DNA of 64,000 bases from Paguma larvata (lineage: Eukaryota > Chordata > Mammalia > Carnivora > Viverridae): contig JAINVK010001250.1 in assembly GCA_030068075.1 (NCBI GenBank), positions 62,001 to 126,000 on the forward strand. Reading direction: 5' to 3'. The notes under the pieces were generated by a model. That model ran no database searches. It saw only the letters and a program-made list of their open reading frames with translations, and was not told the DNA's origin. This document shows, one piece after another, positions 48,601 through 60,600 of the stretch. Within the stretch, counting starts at the first letter, position 1, and each line of letters starts with the position of its first letter. The translations under genes were made by a program, and so were the position numbers.

Positions 48601-51600
48601 TAAGATTACGACATCCTGCTCCCTCTCGACGTCCTGTTTCCTCAATTAGGGCATTTGATTCAATGCTCCAACACTGCATGGATTTGAAAAGAAGTTTCTT
48701 TGTGTCAATAAATTCTTACTTGGAACAGTTTATTTAAGAAAACAAATCAAGACCTTTAGGAAGTTAAGTCATTTGGACAACAAAGCAGTGGTGGGAATAA
48801 TAACTGAATTAAATCTCAACCCCCTGGAGGGTGGCTCACAGGGTAGGGGATGCCTGCTACCATAAACTCGCAGAAAGGGAGACTTTTTTTTTAGATTTGG
48901 TAGGTTTTATTTTAATAAAAAGGAGGAAGTTGGTTTGAAACAGCCCAAAGGGAAGAATTGGGAAATTTTTTTCAAGGCTTTGCGGGAGCCCATCCCGGAG
49001 TCATGAAACATAATTCCAACTTGAATGAAAGTAAGAGAAGCAAAACAAAAGCAAAAAAAAGGGGGGGGGCGGTGCCAGAGCATGACCACAGTCAGATGTA
49101 ACTCTTTAAAGAACTGCAATTGTGGGGGCGCCTGGGTGGCTCAGTCAGTTAAGTGTCCAACTGCAGCTCAGGTTGTGATCTCACAGTTGACGAGTTCGAG
49201 CCCCGCATCGGGCTCTGTGCTGACAGCTCGGAGCCTGGAGCCTGGATTCTATGTCTCCCTCTCTCTCTCTGCTCTTCCTCCACTTGTACTGTCTCTCTCT
49301 CTCTCTCTCTCTCTCAAAAATACTAAACATTAAAAAAAATAATAATAATTGCATTTGTGTCCATAAACATTAAAAAAAAAAAGAATTGCAGTTGTGGGAG
49401 AAAGAGCTTCCCAGCCACGCGGAGGGAGAAGGGTTTCAGAGGGAGAAGGGTTTCAGAAATACAGAGCCAGGAGCCTGGGGCGAGCCGCAGTTTTCAGTGC
49501 TACAGCCTCTGAGCTTCACTCAGATGCCCTAGAAGCTACTCTTCTTTCCTCACCAGTAAAGTGCCGACTGAGTTCTTGCACATAAGTAGGAACTTTGTTA
49601 ATGAGCTTAGTCGTGTGTTTCTAACTTACAACCAAGGTGGGCCTTACATAGGAATGTCCTGGAAATCCGCAAAAAAGATTCAATTAATATAGCACAGGAT
49701 CGGGGCGCCTGGGTGGGTGGCTCAGTTGGGTAAGTGTCTGACTTCGGCTCAGGTCATGATCTCACGGTTGGTGAGTTTGAGCCCCGCATTGGGCTCTGTG
49801 CTGACGGCTCAGAGCCTGGAGCCTGCCTCAGGTTCTGTGTCTCCTTCTCTCTCTGCCCCTCCCCCGCTCACGGTCTATCCCTTTTTGTGTCTCAAAAATA
49901 AATAAACGTTTAAAAAAAAAAAATCAAAACCTCACTTTAAAAAGTCTGAGACCTATGAAATTAGTTTATTTTGTGCAGGTAGCCAGTTTTTAACTTACTA
50001 ATCTTTCTAATTTTCATTTCTCTGTCCTCTACTAGAAGTGTTGATAAAAGGATGGGGCGCCTGGGTGGCTCGGTCGGTTGAGCAACCAATTCTTGATTTT
50101 GGCTCAGGTCATGATCTCACGGTCATCAGGTCGAGCGCCACATTGGGCTCTGCACTGTTGACACAGAGCCTGTTGTGGGGCTCGAACTCCCAAAACATGA
50201 GATCATGACCTGAGCCGAAATCAAGAGTGGGACACTTAACCGACCGAGCTACCCAGGTGTTATATTTTTATGTCACTTCAGAAAAGAGTTAATAGGGGCA
50301 CCTGGGTGGCTCAGTCGGTTAAGCGTCCGAGTCCATAATTACTGAACTGAGTTTAACCAAAATCTAAAAGAATATCAGGAATTCCAGTGGTACCAAAGTG
50401 AGTTAGGCGACTGAGCTTACAGCAAAGACAGAAGGAAAGTCACACAAAGGACAAGCTCACGTTACCATCTATGAATTAGTCTTGCTTGACCTTTTGAGGA
50501 ATGATGAAAATGATTTTTAAGATTCTGACAAAGACATCCTTAATAATTGTCAGGAAAATAAAGACAGCAATGTGGAAAAGATAGAGGGAAGCAAGGAGGG
50601 AAGCTTAGAAGAGGGAGCAACGTCTTTAATAAAATAAACCATGAGAAATACAGATTTGTTGCAGATTTAGGATACCAAAGCCTGAAATAAAAGTGTATCA
50701 TCTAATGAAAATTACTATTTCATTTATATATCATTAATATGTTTCTTTTTTTCCATTTTTAAAAAATCTTTATTTTTGAGAGAGAGAGAGAGAGAGACAG
50801 AGCATGTGCAGGGGAGGGGCAGAAAGAGAGGGACACAGAATCCAAAGCAGGCTCCGGGCTCCCAGCTGACAGCACAGAGCCTGACATGGGGCTTGAACTC
50901 ACAGACAGTGAGATCACGACCTGAGCAGAAGTCGGAGGCTTAAAAATTTTTAAATCCGAACACATTTTTCCAGCAAAAGCGGGGGAGTAAAAAGTACACT
51001 GGCATCTTAAATAGCCATTTTTGTTTCCCATTTAATAAAATTCAAAATAGTTTTAACAACATACGAAAGAAGTTCCTAGGATGAAAAAAAGTATATAGCA
51101 TACTGTCACAAAAACCATGAAATCGAGTATTATAAACCACGGGTCTTAGAGCAGGCATGCCTGGTCTGACGCACAGTCCAATCGGACAGCACCCAGTTTA
51201 GTTTAGGTCCCCTTGCACACATTAATTGTCCTCTTTCCTCATTTTAAAAAAAGGTTGTACCAAGAGCACCTGCTTTATAAGGCTGTTGCAAGAATAAAAT
51301 AAAATAATAGAACAGAATAACATTTGCACTGCTCCGCTTGGTACATGGGAGGGGCCCAACATGCGTTAGCTGCTGTTTTCATTATAGAAGCATTTATTCT
51401 TTATGAATAAAAGACACTAAAGACAGAACTAAAAAACCAATTCCCTGAAGATTCTTAAATCCCCCAGGAAAAAAGTAACGCGCGCCTGAGCAGCTATTTT
51501 AACAACTATTTTTTAAAATCCTGTCGTTTGATCTGAAGACTGAGAGAGAATCACCAGACTGGCTGGTAACTGTAACGTGCCCACTGATGCGGCTTTCCAC

Positions 51601-54600
51601 ACAGGCGTGGGGTGTATTCCCTTGGAAGACAAAGTATTGTGCATATTATCCTTTCTGATTTGGTATCCCTGGGGTTTTCCCGAGGCACAGAAACAAGCCC
51701 AGGGAAACTATAAAAAGCAACAACCCATAGTTAAAAAAACAACCACCACCAACAAGCTGAATCGTAAATGCCAAAGCATTCACCTGCAACCCAGACCAGT
51801 GGCATCTGGGCGGTGTCTGTGCCGCTCCCAGAGCATTTGTTAAAAACCCTGCATAATATACAGTTTCTTTATAAAGCTGTATTAGGTGGAGTGTGTTAAG
51901 GAGATAATTTAAAAGGCTAAGTAAAAATGAAAAAATGAGGCGCGCCTAGGTGGCTGAGTCGGTGAGGCATCTGCCTCCTGATTTCGGCTCAGGTCATGAT
52001 CTCAAGGTTTGTGAGGTCGAGCCCCGCGTCGGCACAGAGCCGGCTTGGGATACTCTCTCCCCCTCCCTGTCTGTGCCTCCTCCACTCATTCTTTCTCTCT
52101 CTCTCTGTTTCAAAATGGATGAATAGGGGCGCCTGGGTGGCTCAGTCGGTTAAGCAGCCGACTTCGGCTCAGGTCATGATCTCACAGCCTGTGGGTTCGA
52201 GCCCCGCGTCGGTCTCTGTGCTGACGGCTCAGAGCCTGGAGCCTGGTTTGGATTCTGTGTCTCCCTCTCTCTCTGCCCTTCCCCTGCTCATGCACTGTCT
52301 CTCTGTCAAAAATAAATAAATGTTAAAAAATTTTAAAAAAGGGGCGCCTGGGTGGCTCAGTCGGTTGAGCGTCCGACTTCGGCTCAGGTCATGATCTCGC
52401 GGTCTGTGAGTTCGAGCCCCGTGTCGGGCTCTGTGCTGACAGCTCAGAGCCTGGAGCCTGCTTCAGATTCTGTGTCTCCCTCTCTCTCTGCCCCTCCCCC
52501 ACTCATGCTCTGTCTCTCTCTGTCTCAAAAATAAATAAACATTAAAAAAAAAAATTTTTTTTAAAAATGGATGAATAAACGTTTTAAAAAATAAAAAGAC
52601 TAAACATCATTAACAGGTTGCTGATTGAGGAGCACCCCCCACGTCAGCGTGTGAAACCGTGATGGAAACCAGCTTAGACGCCAGCCCCTGGCAAATACCA
52701 GTCTGGGCGAACGACCATCAGATCCAGCTCTTCATTTTTTGTTGTCTCTCATCATCATCCTTCCTCCCCACCTTTCGCCTCTCTTCCACTTATCCTCTAT
52801 TTAACCCCGATTTAGCGACGTACAATTTAATGATGTACAGTGGATGAAGTTCAGAATTTTAAATCCTACCCCTTGTGGGGCGCCCGGGTGGCTCAGTTGG
52901 TTGGGTGGCCGACTTCGGCTCAGGTCATGATCTCGCGGTCTGTGAGTTCGAGCCCCGCATCGGTCTCTGTGCTGACGGCTCAGAGCCTGGAGCCTGCTTC
53001 TGATTCTGTGTCTCCCTCTCTCTCTGCCCTTCCCCTGTTCACACTGTGCCTCTATGTCTCTCAAAAATAAATAAATATTTTTAAAAATTTTTCAAAAAAA
53101 TAAAAAATAAAAAAATAAATCCTACCCCTTGAGCTTTTTAGACAAGACACTAGGTAACACCAGTGCGTAATTAAATGCAACATTTGCCAACGTAGCGCAC
53201 GATGTGTTTACTCTTGAAATGATGGCATCGAATAATATTTATCAGTGCGTCTCACCTTCATGAGCCATGTAAGGAATTCACGTATCTTAATTTAGAAGAG
53301 TCATTCCCACACACTTCCTAGAAGCTAGAAACATACAGACTGAGAAGAGTACTTACTTCTGCTCGACAAAGAGAGGGTCAAAGAATTCCGTGGTGATTTT
53401 GTTCGCGTAGAGGGAACAACCGGTCATTGAGCACAAGCCTGCAAAGTATCAGAAGGAAAGTACCACCGTTAGTGTCATTTCATTAACATCGTGAAGTACT
53501 TGTTTGGGAGGAAGTTGCTATTTACCTGACAGTATGAATACAATCCCAGCCAAACAAGCAATTTTAGCTTTGGCTTTATCTGAGCCTCCGACTTTGGTAC
53601 ACTTCATTCCAATCAGGGCAAATATGGAACCAAAAAAGCCCAGACTGACGGCGGCAATCATAAGTCCTCTACATGCCTGGATATAACCTGCAATTAGAGT
53701 TCATCTATGTTAGCATAAAACACGTGGCTTCGGGGAGAAATCCTCCTCATTCTGTACCGTCCTTCTGAATGAGGGCTCTGTTCTTCGAAAAAAATAACCA
53801 TAGTGGTTAAAACACATCGTAGGAGAAGCCAGAGGGAAAGCAGGTTAGTCCGTAGGGAGCGCCTGCTGTGTGTCACACACTTTTAAGACTGGCCTCTGCA
53901 CAATCGTCAGGATAGACCCCGTGAGTGTTGTTATCCCCACGTTCACGGAGAAGGACACTGAGGCACCAAAGGTTATAGGCTACGCCAGAGATGAGTTGGT
54001 AAGAGGTTAAAAGGGATTCCATCCACTTCTGACTATGAACTCCAGGCGACGGTGCCCTTCTCTGTAAGAAATATCACCCGCCACCATCTCAGCCCTCCTA
54101 CTCCTTTGCACGTTGGAGTTTATTCTTTTATTTTTTCCTAATGCTTATTTATTTTTGAGAGACACCATGTGAGCAGGGGAGAGGCAGAGACAGAGGGAGA
54201 CGCAGAATCCAAAGTAAGCTCCAGGCTTTGAAGTGTCTGCACAGAGCCCAATCCGGGGCTTGAACTCATGAACGATGAGATCATGACTTGAGATGAAGTC
54301 AGACTCTTAACCACCTGAGCCACCCAGGCGCCCCATGTTGGACCTCTGAAATAGATGTTTCAATAGTTTTGACATTATAAAATTTATAATTGGGCAGCAA
54401 GGTATTTCTGATATTAGCGAAAGCTTACAAATGAGACCAACTGGAATATCCTCACGAGCCATGATGAGTCTAAATCAAGAAGAATTTAATGACCTTATTA
54501 TTTTCAGGGCACATGGAATAAAACTAGGTTTTATTTTTTTTTATTTTTTTAATGTTTAGTTATTTTTGAGAGAGAGTCAGAGTGTGAGCAGAGGAGGGGA

Positions 54601-57600
54601 AGAGAGAGAGAGAGAGACAGACAGAGAATCTGAAGCAGGCTCTAGGCTCCAAGCTGTCAACTCAGAGCCTGATGTGGGGCTTGAACTTACGAACTGCGAG
54701 ATCATGACCTGAGCCAAAGTCGGATGCTTAACCGACTGTGCCACCCAGGCACCCCCAAAACTAGGTTTTAAAAAGCAGTGGTTGTTTACTAAAGGAATAT
54801 TTCCATTATGAAACTCACTGTGTACATATAAGTGGATGATTTCCAAGCACCCTAACACTTTGTTCTTTCGAGTTGTCTGATCATCTCTCAGCACCACCCA
54901 TTTTCATTAAAAATTTTTTTAACGTTTATTTATTTTTTGAGAGAGAGAGAGAGAGAGAGAGCATGAGGAGGGGAGGGGCAGAGAGAGAGGGAGACGCAGA
55001 ATCCGAAGCAGGCTCCGGGAGCTGAGCTGTCAGCACAGAGCCCAACATGGGGCTCGAGTTCACAAGCCATGAGATCATGACCTGAGCCGAAGCCGGATGC
55101 TTAACCGACTGAGCCACCCAGGTGTCCCACCAACCATTTTCTTAATCATCTATTCTTATTTGCACAGCCAGGGTGGGGTAAACTTCAACCCTTTTGCCCA
55201 GACACTAACAAATTTTAAATTAATAAGATTTAAACCAATAAACTTTTAGCACAGGTCATTTTCCTTTCAACCAGAAACGGTGCCATATTTCAATCTGAAA
55301 TAGCGATGGCATATAGTAGGTATAAGTAAACGTTTGTTGAGCAAATAAACAGGCATGTACGTCAGGCTTACCTGTGGAATTAAATTTTTAATTTGAAAAA
55401 AAAACAGTAAGTCACTTATTGTTAGTGTTCAGGCAAAGCCTACAATAAATAACAATTCTAAGACTATGGTAATTATAAATTCAAGAAATAACCCTGGCAG
55501 GTAGCCTCCAGCCCACGTTCCTTTGGGAAAGAATGAAATTTTAAGTGTTAATCCTATTGCTAGGATCCATTTTGAAGAGTACACAGAAGATGCTCTGTTT
55601 AATCCCAACAAAGTTGGGCCTCCAACCATGCAGACAGACCGCAATGACAATGAACTTCTACTTTATAGTGTGAACTACCTCCAGGTAGAAAATAATTCCA
55701 CCGGAGGTGAGGCTGTCAAAAACAGCAAAACAAATTTATTTTCAGCACATCAGGACAATGGAGACTGATTTCGGTAGCAGTAATCGTACTGCCGGGCTGT
55801 CCGGGTCTCTGCTGCCAGACACTGACCCTGGTTTTTTAACAATTTCAACGTTCGGTCCCCTCGCCAGAAGCCAGGGGGCAGGTAGAAGCACAGAGAGGAA
55901 GGCTGTTAGTTCCCTAGAAGATTAAAGACCATCCACCAAGACAGCCACAACTGGCTCATCATTCACCACCAGAGCTACAGGGACAGTGTGGCTTCATTCT
56001 TCTCCTGAGACTTCTATTAATCTGTGGTTTTGAGGTCTGTTAGCGGACTTGCACGGCAATCACTGAACAAAACAGCATGGGTGTAGAGGTCGCCTCTGTA
56101 ATATATGTTTTAAAAAACTTGCCTAGACAATTCATCATTTACGTTAATAATCGGATAGGCTTTATGAACAGAAAACGCAGGAGCCTGGCCAACGGCTGAG
56201 TCCCCCAGTCTGACCATTTAGAATATGAGTGTGTTTCCCCAGATGAAAACAGTGGCAAGAACTGCAGGCCGGTGCATGCAATCCTTAATATGACTTAATG
56301 TGAAAATAGCAGTCGTCTTTAAACTTTACTCAACCATTACCCGTAATATTCTTTTCTGAGGTTCTCCCTCCGTTCTCCTGTCTCAGCCCCCGTGCCTGGA
56401 GCAGGACTGGTCTCTTGGCACAAATATGAGAGGAGAAATATCGTTTCTGATGTGGTCGGGTCCTTCCCGAGTGCCAATCAGAACCCTGACTTGGAAGGAA
56501 AGGTATCTGTCTCCAGCCTGGAACGGTAGCTGTAACTTGCTAACTAAACCACGTGCATAATCACTGGTTAGATTTTCTGAAACAGGGAACAAAAGAGCAG
56601 GGATTGGGGTTTCTCGGGACAAACCGCACTCCGTCCGCGGCCGGCTCTAAACGGAATCCAGTTGCTGGTAAGCCTGGTTGTGTAAATTAGGGGCCACCAG
56701 CCCTTAAAACATCCACAGACGCCAGCCTTAGGTGACTTCCAGCAAAGGCAGAGTTTATCTTTTGCAAGGGAGACCTCTACAACCTTGCTTCTTAACAGTG
56801 CCAGAGGGCAAAACTTCTAAGTCGCAGCATGAGGTGAAGTGGCAGTAAAAAGCCAGTCAAGGAGGCCATTATTTTTGACAGGTTGAATTTACAGACGCCT
56901 TTAATAGCTAATTAACACATTAAAGTGCTGAGGCATGAACATATTTACTCGGGAGTTCTCTGAGGTATAATTTATAGTTAACTCTCTTGGAGGAAACAGC
57001 AAACCTTTCCACTAAGGAAAATAGATGGCATAGACCAAAAACAGCCTGGCTGAAAATGATTTGCAGCTGAAGTTCAAGCGGGGCTTTGAAAAGAATACCA
57101 GCTGGCCATACGCAGAAATCACTAGCTCGCCCGACCGTGAAAGTTCCAATTAGTAAAATCCAGTGGCTTTCAATTAACGACTTCTGCTGGAGGAAACTTT
57201 CAAGGCGTCCCTTAAAAGTGAAGCGTTTTCCAAATGGTGTGCACCTCATTTTCCATTTCAAACCAGCAACAATGAAAAGATCCACTTGGTGGAGACAACT
57301 CCCTGGCAGCACTAGTGCCCGCCGCTGGAGAGAAGGGAGAAGAAAGATTGGGCTTTTCCTCCGCTCCTAGCTTTGTGTACTTTTTGCAAATCCTCTGAAA
57401 GAAGGGTGGGATCAGAGGAAGGCACGAACTACGAATCTCAGCTCTCGTCCTGCCATTAACCTGCTGTGTGTCCTTGATTCTGTTCCCTTATGTGTCTGAG
57501 CCTCGGTTTTCTCATCTGTAAAACAGAGAGAATAGCACTTACTTCACAGGAGGAAGAATATGAGCAGCGTGCCTGGTGACTGGCCAGAAACTCAGCACAG

Positions 57601-60600
57601 CCTCCCTCCCGTCAGACTGAGATGGACTCTAAGCAGAACCTGGAGTCGGGGTCTTAACGTAAAATTAAATCTACACACTGAGCATTTCTCAGCCTCGTTT
57701 TCCTTACAGGGAAAACCGGGGTTGCACCGATACCCTCCTGAGGATGAGGAATCGGAGCTTTGACCTCGCAAAGAAGTCTCCATCAAATAATAATGTCTCC
57801 ATCAATTGCACCCAAGAGGCTCCTTCTTCCACCGAAGGCTAGACAAGAGAGACCCGTGGGCCTTCTCCCCTCCTTCCCCGATTCTCTTTTCAATCTAGAG
57901 CCTCTTCCCGGTGTAAGGGGAGGACTGGGAGGACTGGCTTGCTCAGGCCTGTGGTCACCACAGCCTACAGTAACATAGCTTTCTCCTGCCCGTTCAGAGC
58001 AGTGTCAGGAGGCCCAACGTGCAGTGTGATGTCGGCGGGACCTGCCGCAGAACCAGCCCTCAGCAGAGGCGGCTGCCCCAGGGACACAGCGGACAGCTTA
58101 GGAGCCTGCTCTGGGAAGGTCACCTTGCAGGAGGAGGAATCAACTCCTCCCTATGTGAAAACACAGTGGTGTGATTAACCCCCCCAATACGTTATTCTGG
58201 GAGACACGGAAGAGTAAGATTTATCACTTTCATGTAGGCAATGCCTTCTTAAGCCGCAGAAGGCAGAGGCAGCAGGAAGAAACTGATAAGTTTGATCACG
58301 GGTACACATGGCAAAGTTTTGGGTAAGAAAAGACATCATAAGTTTAAAAGACAAGCGATGGGCCGAGACTGCAACGTATATAAAAAATCAAAGAGGACTG
58401 ACACCCAGAATTTTAAAAAAACAAGTCATTTACATCAAAAGGAAAAAACAGACTGGGCATAATATATGAACAGGCAATGCATGGAAGAGAAAAAAAAGGT
58501 CAATAAATGGGTCACGAGATGATAAAAATCATTGGTAAAAACCAGGGAAATACCAATAAAAATGGTAACATGATCCTATGTCACCCATAACACTGGATGA
58601 AAAACTTCGTGGTGAGAATGTGCAGAAACAGGCATTCTCCTTCATTGTTGGTGGGATGTAATTTGGGGGTATCAACTGGACACTAAAACGTACAATCTGA
58701 CAGTACCATTTCTCAGTGTCTACTTCCCAGAAATAAACACAGAGAGAAGACCATGAAGATTCTCGGGACAGCACTAACAACAACGAAAAGCTGGAAAGGG
58801 TGAGAAAGTGGTTAAATACACCAGTCTGTCCAGACTTGCGAAGACCACGCGCTTGTCAGAAAGAGTTCCTTCTCTATGTACAGACTTGGAAAAAGATGTT
58901 ATTAATTTTAGAACACTGTACGACAGTGAGGGAACATGAAGTCATTTGTGTTTTTTAAAGTCATTTTCTAGACACACGAGCACCCACGAAAGGCCATTTT
59001 GCAAGCTGGGTTGTGTATCAACGGCACTCCTTTCTTTCCTCCCTCCTCAACTCCCCCCAAAGCCTCATAACCGAGGGCTCTGCCCTCCTTCCTGCTCACG
59101 ACCCCACCGGCCCCCGAGTCTCCATGCCAACTCCACACTCACCTCAGAGACACGAGGTGGAAACCTCACTTACTCTGCACCCAACGGTCTTCACGGAGCC
59201 CTTACTTCTCACCCCCCTCTCTCTTATAGGAGGAAGTGGACATACCTGGCGGGCTAGCTCGGGTAACAATACAGTTCCAGTGCACTTTGGGCCGTAGCCA
59301 TCAATCCCAAACTCTTTGACGTAAACCACAGAAGCAAGAGCCTGCCTGTTCAAAGCATCGACCTGAAGGTGTGCTCTGCGGAGCACAGGAAACTCAACAG
59401 CCATTCTAGGGGATCGACAGTGCCCCAGCTACTGATTTTACGCACCAGGACGAAGACCTGGGCGTCATCCATCTACAACCAGGCGCATATTCCCGGTATA
59501 TGGAGGTTCCGTCAAATACCACCGCGCTGAACAACAGCCTGCCTTTCTCGGCAAGCACCCTCTTAGCGGAATTAATTCTTGCCTTTTATCGAATCAGCTA
59601 TGCAAATAAAAACCTGCAGTGGAGTAATTTTTTTTAAGTTAAAAGAAAAAAGAAAGAAAACACCTCAAATCTAGAGATAATGCAAATGATTGTCCCTAAC
59701 TTTCTGCCAGCCTCTATCTAGACCTGTGCTATAAAATCCCGGAAGAAATCAGCCTAGAGCTTGAGCAATCATTGCACCTGGGTTGACATCCACTGTTCTC
59801 TTGAAACTAAAACGGAGCCAGTTTTCTAGAACACCCACCTGTTACTCTGATTCAATACAGTCTAGAGCCCAACTAGCAAGAACCATGTAGAAAACAACCT
59901 ACACGGGAACAGCAGGGGAGTGAGCTGGAGAGCGGCCGCGGAGGCACGGACACAGAACTTGGCAGTCTCCGGCACAAGAGTCTTGCTAGCCAGGATTCTC
60001 TACCCACTGCGGGACAGGTAAGGGCTATTTATTTTCCTAAAACTTGGAGGAAGCATTAAAGCCCAGGCAGACACGTTTGTCGAAGCGCGGGGCTGTTGTT
60101 TTCTTCTGGGGGGAGGGGACGGGAATGACACTCCCGCAATATGTTACTTTTCTCTCTTGCCTACTTTTAAAAGAACTAACAAAACGGTTAATGGGAGTTC
60201 AGGACAAGCAGAAGTAGCTTTGATAAGTCGATGCCATTTTAATCAGGATCCAGCTCTTTCTCGGGGAGTGCTGGGTGAAGGAGCCAAGCGTCTCTCCGTG
60301 TCCTAACAGTCCCCGAGAGATGGGGGTCCCGTGTCCTCGACTCTCAGGACTGCAAAGGTGCTTTCCTCCACCCCCCAACGCCTGAGTCGCTCACCCCACC
60401 CCGGGTCTGAGTTGTGCGTCCCTCCTCCCGCCCCAGGGAGCCGGGCTCCGACAGGCGCCCCCGCAGGACACGCGTCGGAGCGCGGCGCCGACGGGCACGG
60501 GGACTTTCCGCGGCTCCCTCAGGCTCTGGTGGGGAAGCGGGGCTCGGCCACCGAGGGGTCCGGCCCGGCGCGGGGGTTGCCGCCCAGGGTCGCGGGGCCA

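Noticed and set aside
51937..53116. Regularly spaced similar units that could suggest an array
   Set aside because: They are clustered SINEs of about 200 bp, each with its own head and A-rich tail, not a CRISPR or satellite array.
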